16,644 nt of DNA from Actinomycetes bacterium. Lineage in GTDB: Bacteria > Actinomycetota > Actinomycetes > Actinomycetales > Demequinaceae. The stretch covers positions 1 to 16,644 of the forward strand of contig JAEZXC010000020.1 in NCBI GenBank assembly GCA_023442845.1. Reading direction: 5' to 3'. A model generated the notes under the pieces. The model did not search any database. It was not told the DNA's origin and worked only from the letters and a program-made list of their open reading frames with translations. This document shows, piece by piece, positions 6,219-13,306 of the stretch. The translations under genes and the position numbers were made by a program. Position 1 is the stretch's first letter. Every line of letters starts with the position of its first letter.

Positions 6219-7508
6219 ATGACTGCTCGCTCGTTCGCCGCCTCCGCCGCCTCCGTGGAGTCTGTTGCGCTGCCCGGTGAGAGCGTTGCGGGCGACCGGG
6301 CTCGGGGTGGCAGTCTTGATGATCTCCGTCGACGCAACCTGGGGTCGGTGCTGCGCGTCGCCCATCTGCGCGGAGACTGCTCGCGCGCGGATATCACTCG
6401 CGACACGGGGCTGAACCGGTCGACGGTCAAGGGGCTGGTGGCCGATCTTGTTGCGGCCAATATTCTGATCCAGGGACGCACGGAAAAGTCCGGCACCGTC
6501 GGGCGGCCGAGCCCAGTCGTGTGCGTCTCTGATGCAGTGAAGGTGCTGGCGATCAACCCGGAGGTCGATTCCACTGCTGGAGCGCTGGTCGGGCTGAACG
6601 GGCAGGTTTTCGCCCGCGCGCAGGTCAGTCACGACAGCTCTCCAAGCTCAGGAGATGTGGTTGCCGCGACAGGGGAACTACTTCGGACACTTGCCCCCAC
6701 GGGCGAATTGCGCGGCATAGGCGTGGCGGTGCCGGGGCTGGTCGATGCCAAGAGCGGGACGGTCGTAGTCGCACCGCACCTCGGCTGGCAGGACGTGGCA
6801 TTGGCCGACCTGCTCCGCCAGGCGTACGGCTTTCCCGTGGTCGTTGACAACGACGCAAACTGCGGCGTCGTGGCCGAGGCCCTGTTCGGAGCGGGCCGGG
6901 GACGCGAGACGATCGTCTACCTTAACGGCGGCGCATCCGGGATCGGCGGCTCGGTCGCGCGCGGCGGTTCTCTGGTGGCCGGAACTCACGGCTACGGCGG
7001 CGAGTTCGGCCACATCCTCGTGAACTCACTCGGTGAGCGTTGCCACTGCGGGGCAGACGGATGCTTGGAGACCGAAGTCACCCGATCCCGGCTCCTTGCC
7101 GCCCTCGGGGACGTGCCCGTGGCCCAGCTCGATGAGGAGCTGCTACGCTGCAGTGCCATCAATTCTGCGCGGTCACGTATAGAACACGCGGCGAATTCCG
7201 ACGCAGGCCGGCTGGTGGTCGCAGAACTTGATCGGCAGATGCGGTATCTGGCGATCGCCGCTCGCACCGTCGTGAACATCACCAACCCCGAACGACTCAT
7301 CCTCGGCGGGTTCCTCGCGAGCATGCTCAACGCGTGCGGTATGGACGCCATAGACACAGAACTCCGCCGCGCCCTGCCTGGTGCGCGCGACGACATGGAA
7401 GTGGTCACCGCCGAACTCGGGAGAGACATCCTCGCTGTCGGCGCTGCCGAACTCGTCCTGCGAGACGTGATTGCGGATCCCCTCTCGACCCGGACCGCCG
7501 TCCACTAA
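6219..7508 (+). CDS. ROK-family transcriptional repressor
   Basis: 429 residues from ATG 6219; a TTG directly before it is a less likely start. After a disordered N terminus of about 30 residues, residues 35-95 form a winged helix-turn-helix (NLGSVLRVAHLRGDCSRADITRDTGLNRST, GRPSPV). The ROK sugar-binding fold follows: GVAVPGLVD, VVVDNDANCG, HGYGGEFGHILV (about 256-267), and the zinc site CHCGADGCLE (from about 275). The ATP-binding glycine-rich signature of ROK kinases is not evident near the start of the ROK domain, so this is a regulator of the NagC/XylR type rather than a kinase. Such proteins release DNA on binding a sugar or sugar phosphate. It lies between the acetyltransferase gene (divergent) and the transporter gene (same strand); a matching motif at both promoters suggests it represses both. 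The inducer is unknown. Confidence 0.92.
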   Translation: MTARSFAASAASVESVALPGESVAGDRARGGSLDDLRRRNLGSVLRVAHLRGDCSRADITRDTGLNRSTVKGLVADLVAANILIQGRTEKSGTVGRPSPVVCVSDAVKVLAINPEVDSTAGALVGLNGQVFARAQVSHDSSPSSGDVVAATGELLRTLAPTGELRGIGVAVPGLVDAKSGTVVVAPHLGWQDVALADLLRQAYGFPVVVDNDANCGVVAEALFGAGRGRETIVYLNGGASGIGGSVARGGSLVAGTHGYGGEFGHILVNSLGERCHCGADGCLETEVTRSRLLAALGDVPVAQLDEELLRCSAINSARSRIEHAANSDAGRLVVAELDRQMRYLAIAARTVVNITNPERLILGGFLASMLNACGMDAIDTELRRALPGARDDMEVVTAELGRDILAVGAAELVLRDVIADPLSTRTAVH

Positions 7509-7563
7509 CGTCACCAGCTCCTTCCCTCTGCCACTCACGAGCCTGAGAGCGCCGCTGGCAAGT

Positions 7564-7593
7564 TTGTTGCGAGCATCCACATACTTCTATATG
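7564..7593 (+). promoter_or_regulatory. candidate promoter of the MFS transporter gene
   Basis: TTGTTG (7564-7569) and TATATG (7588-7593) are 18 bases apart. The -10 occupies the same position inside the 19-bp motif as in the acetyltransferase promoter. Transcription would start near 7600, leaving a leader of about 155 bases before ATG 7755. Confidence 0.5.
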
Positions 7594-7603
7594 TTGTGAG
7601 CAT
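7585..7603 (+). promoter_or_regulatory. candidate ROK operator, copy 2
   Basis: TTCTATATGTTGTGAGCAT matches copy 1 (6063-6081) at 15 of 19 positions. It contains the perfect dyad ATATG-N7-CATAT (7590-7606). An AT-rich site of this quality stands out in GC-rich DNA. It overlaps the proposed -10 of the transporter promoter, which fits repression. Confidence 0.6.
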
Positions 7604-7632
7604 ATCGAAAAGATGAGCGGCTCTGCGTACAC

Positions 7633-7714
7633 CCGAGCCAGCCTCTCGGAACTGGCTCGGACGATGTCGTACGGCCACGTTCTCGGGGGGTGCCGTCCGG
7701 GCCACGCCTGGCCC
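7633..7714 (+). promoter_or_regulatory. structured leader of the MFS gene: two hairpins
   Basis: CCGAGCCAG (7633-7641) pairs perfectly with CTGGCTCGG (7652-7660) across a 10-base loop. Further on, GGGCCA (7699-7704) pairs with TGGCCC (7709-7714) across a 4-base loop. Both fall between the proposed transcription start near 7600 and ATG 7755. Neither is followed by a U-tract, so they are not simple terminators. They may affect transcript stability or translation; no known riboswitch class is recognised. Confidence 0.45.
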
Positions 7715-7754
7715 TCCGTCGCTACCGAGCTCCGCCCCCGCTCAAGGAGAAAAC

Positions 7755-9008
7755 ATGGCTATCGACTCCACGGAGGATCCTGGCGTACCGACCTCCATGA
7801 AGGGAAGGTTCTGGTCACTCGTCGGCACGCACACGATGAACGACTTCCAGGTCGGCGCCTCCGCTGCGCTGTTGCCCTACTTCGTCACCGAGCAGCACTA
7901 CTCCTACGCCGCCGTCGCCGGACTCACCCTGGCTGCAACATCCATCTCCTCCGTCGCGGAGCCCGCTTTCGGATTCCTCAGCGACAGGTTCCCTTTGCGT
8001 CCGCTCATCCTGATTGGCATGCTCACCGCCGCGCTCGGCATCGCCGGTGCGGGGCTAGTCTCCTCGAACTACGCGCTGACCTGGATCGCATTCGCAGTCT
8101 CTGGCATCGGCGTCGCCGCATATCACCCCTCCGCGACCGTGCACGCCAAGGAAACCGGAGGTGGCACCAATCGCTCGATGAGCACGTTCTCCGTCGGCGG
8201 CAACGTCGGCGCTGCAATCGCGCCCATCCTTGTCGGCTTCACGGTCGGGATCTTCGGACTCAACGCCACACCCCTTCTGCTGATCCCCGCTGTCACTGCG
8301 GCGATCGTCTACCTCGTATTCCATCGTCAGCGCGGCGTGGGCGCTGAACTCGGGAATCACGCAAAGCTCGCCGCGACGGATTCGCACCGGCCGCACGACC
8401 TCTGGGCCCGGTTCGGGTGGCTCTTGCTCGTCGTATGCCTGTGGTCGACGACGTTTATTGGCACGCGCTCGTTTCTCGCGCTATACCTCGCACAGCGCTT
8501 CCACGCGGACGATACCGCGGGCACGATCGCACTGACCATATACACCTTCGCCGCGACGTTCGGAACACTCACCGGCGGATTCTTCGCCGACAGAATCGGC
8601 CGCCGAGCTGTCATCGTCGCTGGATACTTCTCAGCGACGATCATGACGGGCGCCATCGTCATGGCTCCAAATTATGGGGTCGCGGTGACTTTCGCAGCGA
8701 TCGCTGGATTCGTCTTGTTCCTGCCATTTGCGTTGCACGTCACGCTCGCCCACGCTTACCTTCCCAGACACCTCGGCACGGCCAGTGGACTCGCGCTCGG
8801 GTTGTCCACGACCGTTGGTGGCCTCCTCAGCCCCATTCTCGGTCTCATTGCCGACGCAAGTTCGATCCAGACCGTCTTCATCATCCTCGCCATCATCACG
8901 TTCCTCGCGTTCATCTGCTCGCTCTTCGTCCGCGAACGCGCCTACGCCGAAACTCACGAAGATTGCGACCCACCCGTCGATGCTCGTTACGACAAGACGC
9001 TGGATTAA
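7755..9008 (+). CDS. MFS transporter, fosmidomycin-resistance (Fsr)-like
   Basis: 417 residues. ATG 7755 has AAGGAG with a suitable spacer (CTCAAGGAGAAAAC). Hydrophobic segments along the chain fit 12 membrane helices with a central hydrophilic loop (about residues 195-220). Fsr-type features are the N-terminal HTMNDFQVGASAALLPYF, the motif-A-like loop GFLSDRFPLRP, AAYHPSATVHA after helix 4, FSVGGNVGAAIAP in helix 5, and GGFFADRIGRR in the second half. Family members export small molecules such as fosmidomycin or sugar-type compounds from the cytoplasm by proton antiport. The substrate here is unknown; linkage to a sugar acetyltransferase and a ROK regulator suggests export or uptake of a sugar derivative. 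A candidate ROK operator precedes the gene. Confidence 0.9.
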   Translation: MAIDSTEDPGVPTSMKGRFWSLVGTHTMNDFQVGASAALLPYFVTEQHYSYAAVAGLTLAATSISSVAEPAFGFLSDRFPLRPLILIGMLTAALGIAGAGLVSSNYALTWIAFAVSGIGVAAYHPSATVHAKETGGGTNRSMSTFSVGGNVGAAIAPILVGFTVGIFGLNATPLLLIPAVTAAIVYLVFHRQRGVGAELGNHAKLAATDSHRPHDLWARFGWLLLVVCLWSTTFIGTRSFLALYLAQRFHADDTAGTIALTIYTFAATFGTLTGGFFADRIGRRAVIVAGYFSATIMTGAIVMAPNYGVAVTFAAIAGFVLFLPFALHVTLAHAYLPRHLGTASGLALGLSTTVGGLLSPILGLIADASSIQTVFIILAIITFLAFICSLFVRERAYAETHEDCDPPVDARYDKTLD

Positions 9009-9045
9009 TGCCGAGGAGAGCATCGCGAAACTCGACGACACTCTC

Positions 9046-9065
9046 CCCGCTAACATCGCGGGTTT
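9046..9065 (+). terminator. weak hairpin terminator after the MFS gene
   Basis: CCCGC (9046-9050) and GCGGG (9058-9062) form a 5-bp stem with a 7-base loop, followed by TTT. It lies 38 bases after the transporter stop and ahead of the oppositely transcribed tRNA gene. The stem is short, so confidence is low. Confidence 0.35.
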
Positions 9066-9082
9066 GAACATCGAATATTGGG

Positions 9083-9156
9083 TGGGCCCTGCCGGACTCG
9101 AACCGACGACACCTGCGGTGTAAGCGCAGTGCTCTAACCAACTGAGCTAAGGGCCC
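9083..9156 (-). tRNA. tRNA-Val (anticodon TAC)
   Basis: On the minus strand the acceptor strands GGGCCCT and AGGGCCC pair over 7 bp. The D-arm GCTCAGTTGGTTAGAGC is canonical. The anticodon stem-loop CTGCG-CTTACAC-CGCAG puts TAC at positions 34-36, decoding GTA/GTG valine codons. The T-arm GTCGG-TTCGAGT-CCGGC pairs with one G-U. The discriminator base is A, and the 3' CCA is not encoded (the DNA reads CCC). The 3' end faces the inserted 3.5-9.0 kb block, the usual side for integration at tRNA genes. Confidence 0.97.
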
Positions 9157-9196
9157 GCGCCCTATTGTTCCGTAACTTCGGGGCGGAAGTGACGCA

Positions 9197-9652
9197 TCAC
9201 ACCAAGCCGAGGACCTTGCGGTACTCAGACAGATCACGTGCGTCACCTGTAGGGGTCTCGAGGACCCAGTCGATCGTGCCATCTGCAGTCACGTGGAATG
9301 TTCCCCGCCGTGCGCGACCCGTCTTGTCGTCAAAGACGTCGTATGCACGGGCCACCTCACCATGCGGCCAGAAGTCGCTGAGCAGGGTCCCCACGAACTT
9401 GTTCTGGTACGCCCACTCTTGATTCACAAACGTCGAATCACAGTTGATGATGAGGACCCGCGCCTCGGACTCGTTAATGTCGTCCGCGTCACGTAGTTGC
9501 TCGATCTCATAGGTGCACACGGGCGAGAACGCCCACGGCACGAAAACGAGCAACGTTTCTGTTCCCCGCAGGTCCGACAATGTGACGGAAATCCCGTCCT
9601 GATCGACAAGGGTGAAATCAGGTGCGGGCTGACCCACAAGGGGGTGGGTCAC
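9197..9652 (-). CDS. ahpE: AhpE-like peroxiredoxin
   Basis: 151 residues from GTG 9652 (MTHPLVGQPAPDFTL). The thioredoxin fold carries the peroxidatic motif PWAFSPVC with Pro39, Ser43 and Cys46, very close to Cys45 of M. tuberculosis AhpE. The only other cysteine, in LIINCDS, is not at a standard resolving position, so a one-Cys mechanism with an external thiol (mycothiol or mycoredoxin in this phylum) is expected. The enzyme reduces hydrogen peroxide and organic hydroperoxides in the cytoplasm. Its start overlaps the stop of the DUF3052 gene as GTGA (9649-9652), so translation is probably coupled. The same pair, divergent from aceE, is found in M. tuberculosis (Rv2238c and Rv2239c, from memory). 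Confidence 0.92.
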   Translation of the reverse strand: MTHPLVGQPAPDFTLVDQDGISVTLSDLRGTETLLVFVPWAFSPVCTYEIEQLRDADDINESEARVLIINCDSTFVNQEWAYQNKFVGTLLSDFWPHGEVARAYDVFDDKTGRARRGTFHVTADGTIDWVLETPTGDARDLSEYRKVLGLV

Positions 9653-10077
9653 TTCGAACGCCCCTTCTCGACGAGCACCGTGCCCGCCCAGGTGCCATCA
9701 ACAACAAAGGTCGACGTCGCGTGCAAGCCCGCAAGGGACGACGCTTCCTCCACTTCGCGCGGATGCACATGGCCGTCACGGCCCGCCTTGGGCGTCAGCA
9801 AAACGACTTGATACCCGGAATCGAGGAGAGACTGAACGTCAACAAGCATGTCCGCGAGGTCGTCGTCCCCGTCACGGAACCACACAATTGCGGCGTCAGT
9901 GACATCACCGAAATCCTCATCAACGAGGTCTTCGCCGGTGGCGTCCTCGATTGCCTCACGCAACGCCTCACAGACGTCGTCGTCGTACCCGAACTCCTGC
10001 ACGACCATCCCTGTGGTCAAGCTCAGTCGTGACACCACCGAAGTGTCGACAGTCTCCGAGCCCTCTTTCGTGGCCAC
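9649..10077 (-). CDS. DUF3052 domain protein
   Basis: 142 residues from GTG 10077, with an AAAGGGG-type site about 9 bases upstream. Family features are LSLTTGMVVQEFGYDDDVC near the start, then DATGEDLVDEDFGDVTDAAIVWFRDGDDDLADML and LLTPKAGRDGHVHP. The protein is strongly acidic, without membrane segments. DUF3052 is largely confined to Actinomycetota and its biochemical function is unknown. The GTGA overlap with the peroxiredoxin gene suggests a link to oxidative stress, but that is inference. It is transcribed away from aceE, with a 257-base shared upstream region. Confidence 0.92.
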   Translation of the reverse strand: MATKEGSETVDTSVVSRLSLTTGMVVQEFGYDDDVCEALREAIEDATGEDLVDEDFGDVTDAAIVWFRDGDDDLADMLVDVQSLLDSGYQVVLLTPKAGRDGHVHPREVEEASSLAGLHATSTFVVDGTWAGTVLVEKGRSK

Positions 10078-10100
10078 GGTCGCGCGCCCCTTTCGTCCGT

Positions 10101-10211
10101 GAGCACGCGGCTACGTGCTCGTTCGTCCCACAGTACGGGCCTGGCGGCGCGCGGTGCAACGGCATAGCCGCCCGTTTGATCTCGGAAATCCTTGCACGCG
10201 CTCATGCGTGC
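10101..10211. promoter_or_regulatory. two perfect dyads in the DUF3052/aceE divergent region
   Basis: GAGCACG-N6-CGTGCTC occupies 10101-10120, and GCACGC-N6-GCGTGC occupies 10194-10211. Both carry a GCACG/CGTGC core, though the core spacing is 6 in the first and 8 in the second. They lie on either side of the probable start region and could be sites for a dimeric regulator of one or both divergent genes. No regulator can be named. Confidence 0.4.
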
Positions 10212-10257
10212 CGCCTAGGACCCTGGCGTGACATTGGTCTGGGATGTGACAAGAATG

Positions 10258-10291
10258 GTGAGGTAAGCGGCTTTACAGCCTCGCACCTCAC
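10258..10291 (+). promoter_or_regulatory. nested hairpin in the aceE leader
   Basis: GTGAGGT (10258-10264) pairs with ACCTCAC (10285-10291). Inside, GGCT (10269-10272) pairs with AGCC (10277-10280) around a TTAC loop, leaving a symmetric 4x4 internal loop. It ends 43 bases before the aceE start codon and may be a leader RNA structure or an operator. It does not match a riboswitch class I know. Confidence 0.35.
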
Positions 10292-10334
10292 GGAAAACGG
10301 CGCGCCACCTTCGCGCCCCGACGAAAGGTCCCCT

Positions 10335-13049
10335 GTGGCACAGCACGGCGTGATCGATAAGGATCCGGACGAGACCCACGAGTGGCTTGAGTCGCTTGAC
10401 GATCTCATTGAAGCCCGCGGCGAAACACGGGCCGAATACATCGTGGACCGCATGGTCGACCACGCTGCCGCCAAGCAGCTCATGGTGCCGATGCGTCTCA
10501 CCACGCCCTACATCAACAGCATCCACGCTGATGAGGAGCCCGAGTTCCCCGGCGACGAGGAGATCGAGCGCCGCTATCGGGGGTGGATTCGCTGGAACGC
10601 GGCCGTCATGGTGACGCGCGCTCAGGGACCCGACAAGAGCGTCGGCGGTCACATCTCGTCCTATGCCTCGGTTGCGACGCTGTACGAAGTGGGTCTCAAC
10701 CACTTTTTCCGCGGTAAGGACCACCCCGGCGGTGGCGACCAGGTGTACTTCCAAGGTCACGCCGCCCCCGGCGTCTACGCCCGTGGGTACGTTGAGGGCC
10801 GATTCAACGAAGCAGATCTCGACTCCTTCCGTCAAGAGAAGTCGGGCCCCGGGCGCGGCCTTTCCTCCTACCCGCACCCCCGCCTCATGCCCGACGTGTG
10901 GGAATTCCCCACCGTGTCGATGGGTCTTGGCCCGGCGTCGGCCATTTACCAGGCATGGACGAACCGCTACCTCCACATGCGTGGAATCAAGGACACGTCG
11001 CAGCAGCACGTGTGGGCGTTCCTTGGCGACGGCGAGATGGACGAACCCGAGTCGCGCGGCATGCTGCAATTGGCCGCACACCAGCACCTCGACAACCTCA
11101 CCTTCGTGGTCAACTGCAACTTGCAGCGACTCGATGGGCCCGTGCGCGGCAACGGCAAGATCATCCAGGAACTCGAAGCCTTCTTCCGAGGCGCTGGATG
11201 GAATGTCATCAAGGTCGTGTGGGGACGCGGCTGGGACAAGCTGCTCGCCCGCGATACCGACGGCGCTCTCGTCAACCTGATGAACACCGTTCCCGACGGC
11301 GACTTCCAGACGTTCCGCGCCGAATCGGGCGCGTTCATTCGTGACCAGTTCTTTGGTGGAGACCCGCGCGCCAAGGAACTTGTTGCCGACATGACGGACG
11401 ACGAGATTTGGGCGCTCAAGCGTGGTGGGCACGACTACCGCAAGCTGTACGCGGCTTATCTCAAGGCCACGACCGAGGCCAATGGCAAGCCCACGGTCAT
11501 CCTCGCGAAGACGATCAAGGGCTACGGTCTTGGCACCAACTTCGCGGCGCGCAACTCGACCCACCAGATGAAGAAGTTGGCGTCGGCTGACCTCAAGGTC
11601 CTGCGCGACACCTTCGACATCCCCTTCACGGATGAGCAGTTGGACGCGGACCCGTACAACCCGCCGTACTTCCACCCTGGTATGGACGACCCAGCCGTGC
11701 AGTACATGCTCGAGCGTCGCCGCGAGCTCGGCGGCTTTGTGCCGGAGCGCCGCGATGTCGCCCCGCCTGTCCACCTCCCGGATGAGAAGCATTACGAACT
11801 GCTTGCGAAGGGATCGGGTAAGCAGCAAATCGCGACGACGCAAGCGCTCGTGCGCCTTCTCAAGGACCTCATCAAGGACCCGGAGTTTGGCAACCGCGTG
11901 GTGCCGATCATCCCCGATGAGGCGCGGACCTTCGGCCTCGACTCGATCTTCCCAAGCGCCAAGATCTTCAACACGCAGGGTCAGAATTACCTGCCTGTTG
12001 ACCGAGACCTCATGCTCTCCTACAAGGAGTCCGAGGCTGGCCAGATCATGCACACGGGCATCAACGAGGCTGGCTCGGCCGCTGCCTTCCAAGCCGTTGG
12101 TACGTCGTACGCCACGCAAGGCCAGCCGCTCGTGCCGTTCTACATCTTCTACTCAATGTTCGGCTTCCAGCGCACAGGAGACCAGTTCTGGGCCGCTGGC
12201 GACCAGTTGACGCGCGGTTTCATCATTGGCGCAACCGCTGGACGCACCACGTTGACTGGTGAGGGCTTGCAGCACGCAGACGGCCACTCACCGCTCATTG
12301 CAGCGACCAACCGCGCGATCGTCACGTACGACCCCGCATTTGGGTACGAGATCCGCCACATCATCAAGGACGGCCTGGCTCGCATGTACGGGCCTGAGGA
12401 CGGTCGCGACAAGAACGTCATGTACTACCTGACGGTCTACAACGAGCCCATTACGCAGCCGGCGGAGCCCGAGAACGTGGACGTTGAGGGCATCCTCAAG
12501 GGCATCTACCGCCTTGCCCCCGCTCCAGCCGGTGAGGGCCCGAAGGCGCAGATTCTCGCTTCAGGTGTTGCCGTGCCGTGGGCACTCGAGGCACAGGAGC
12601 TGCTCGCGGCGCACTGGAACGTGCACGCCGCTGTGTGGTCGGTGACGTCGTGGACCGAGCTGCGTCGCGATGCGCTCGCCTGTGAGGAAGAGGCGTTCCT
12701 CCACCCTGAGCGTCCCCAGCGCACACCGTTTATCACCCAACGGCTTCAGGGTGCGCCCGGGCCGTTTGTCGCGACGACTGACTACGACCACCTCGTCCCT
12801 GACCAGGTGCGCGCGTGGATTCCAGGCGACTACGCGACGCTCGGGGCGGACGGATTTGGCTTCTCCGACACGCGTGCTGCGGCAAGGCGCTTCTTCCATA
12901 TCGATGGCCCGTCCACCGCTGTACGCGTACTGCAGCAACTTGAGCGCCGCGGCGAAGTGCCGGTGGGAACCACTGCGGCAGCCATCGAGCGCTACGAATT
13001 GCACGACGTGCGCAAGGGCACGTCTGGGAACGCGGGCGGCGACTCGTAA
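10335..13049 (+). CDS. aceE: pyruvate dehydrogenase E1 component, homodimeric AceE type
   Basis: 904 residues from GTG 10335 (MAQHGVIDKDPDETHEW), with CGAAAGG 6 bases upstream. The frame is open back to 9951, but that part crosses the divergent promoter region. Thiamine-diphosphate binding is seen in FLGDGEMDEPES (GDG from residue 231) followed by NCNLQRLDGPVRGNG. The N-terminal segment with GHISSYASVATLYEVGLNHF, the pyrimidine-domain blocks IMHTGINEAGSAAAF and FYIFYSMFGFQRTGDQFWAA, and GLQHADGHSPL complete the AceE pattern. Length matches the usual ~900-920 residues. The enzyme decarboxylates pyruvate and passes the acetyl group to the lipoyl domain of E2, giving acetyl-CoA in the cytoplasm. 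E2 and E3 are not in this window. Single-gene transcription is likely, given the strong hairpin after the stop and the separate promoter of the next gene. Confidence 0.98.
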   Translation: MAQHGVIDKDPDETHEWLESLDDLIEARGETRAEYIVDRMVDHAAAKQLMVPMRLTTPYINSIHADEEPEFPGDEEIERRYRGWIRWNAAVMVTRAQGPDKSVGGHISSYASVATLYEVGLNHFFRGKDHPGGGDQVYFQGHAAPGVYARGYVEGRFNEADLDSFRQEKSGPGRGLSSYPHPRLMPDVWEFPTVSMGLGPASAIYQAWTNRYLHMRGIKDTSQQHVWAFLGDGEMDEPESRGMLQLAAHQHLDNLTFVVNCNLQRLDGPVRGNGKIIQELEAFFRGAGWNVIKVVWGRGWDKLLARDTDGALVNLMNTVPDGDFQTFRAESGAFIRDQFFGGDPRAKELVADMTDDEIWALKRGGHDYRKLYAAYLKATTEANGKPTVILAKTIKGYGLGTNFAARNSTHQMKKLASADLKVLRDTFDIPFTDEQLDADPYNPPYFHPGMDDPAVQYMLERRRELGGFVPERRDVAPPVHLPDEKHYELLAKGSGKQQIATTQALVRLLKDLIKDPEFGNRVVPIIPDEARTFGLDSIFPSAKIFNTQGQNYLPVDRDLMLSYKESEAGQIMHTGINEAGSAAAFQAVGTSYATQGQPLVPFYIFYSMFGFQRTGDQFWAAGDQLTRGFIIGATAGRTTLTGEGLQHADGHSPLIAATNRAIVTYDPAFGYEIRHIIKDGLARMYGPEDGRDKNVMYYLTVYNEPITQPAEPENVDVEGILKGIYRLAPAPAGEGPKAQILASGVAVPWALEAQELLAAHWNVHAAVWSVTSWTELRRDALACEEEAFLHPERPQRTPFITQRLQGAPGPFVATTDYDHLVPDQVRAWIPGDYATLGADGFGFSDTRAAARRFFHIDGPSTAVRVLQQLERRGEVPVGTTAAAIERYELHDVRKGTSGNAGGDS

Positions 13050-13067
13050 CTCGTTGCCGTCGTGCAC

Positions 13068-13111
13068 GTGATGGGCGTGTGGTGGGGATTGCCTCACGAC
13101 ACGCCCGTCAC
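13068..13111 (+). terminator. strong hairpin terminator after aceE
   Basis: Arms of 20 bases (13068-13087 and 13092-13111) pair with one mismatch and two G-U pairs around a 4-base loop, ATTG. The hairpin starts 18 bases after the aceE stop. There is no U-tract, as is usual for many actinobacterial terminators. Confidence 0.75.
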
Positions 13112-13166
13112 GCATGTCACGCCCGATTTTGGCGAATGTGGACAGGACGCATCGGTGTGACCCCGT

Positions 13167-13264
13167 TCTCAATCGTGAGAGTCCACTAAATCTGTGACGT
13201 GACGCATCAATGTGAGCGGTCTCACGCGCTTTTTCGCGTCTAATGCCCCCCCAAATGGGGGGCA
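13167..13264. promoter_or_regulatory. cluster of dyads ahead of the regulator gene
   Basis: Four perfect inverted repeats lie within 100 bases: TCTCA-N4-TGAGA (13167-13180), GTGAG-N4-CTCAC (13212-13225), ACGCG-N6-CGCGT (13224-13239) and TGCCCCCC-N5-GGGGGGCA (13244-13264). The last ends just before the proposed -35. They sit in the 257-base gap between aceE and the regulator and are candidate operators, for instance for autoregulation. Confidence 0.45.
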
Positions 13265-13269
13265 CTGTC

Positions 13270-13300
13270 TTGTCGGCTAGACACAAAGGCCCCGTATGCT
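13270..13300 (+). promoter_or_regulatory. leaderless-type promoter of the mabR-like gene
   Basis: TATGCT at 13295-13300 ends 6 bases before ATG 13307, so transcription should begin at or next to the A of the start codon. TTGTCG at 13270-13275 could be the -35, although 19 bases is a long spacer. There is no ribosome-binding site, which fits leaderless translation. Confidence 0.55.
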
Positions 13301-13306
13301 GACTGC

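Noticed and set aside
7613..8347. A plus-strand frame covering the transporter leader and first part of the transporter gene
   Set aside because: Arg/His-rich shadow of the MFS gene in another frame; no ribosome-binding site and no conserved motif.
9951..10334. N-terminal extension of the aceE frame
   Set aside because: The extension is Arg/Pro/Ser-rich, overlaps the divergent DUF3052 gene and its promoter region, and the GTG at 10335 has a good ribosome-binding site and the family's usual N terminus.
10215..12119. A 634-codon open frame on the minus strand opposite aceE
   Set aside because: It lies antisense to an unmistakable AceE and has no recognisable protein family; GC-rich codon bias commonly opens such antisense frames.
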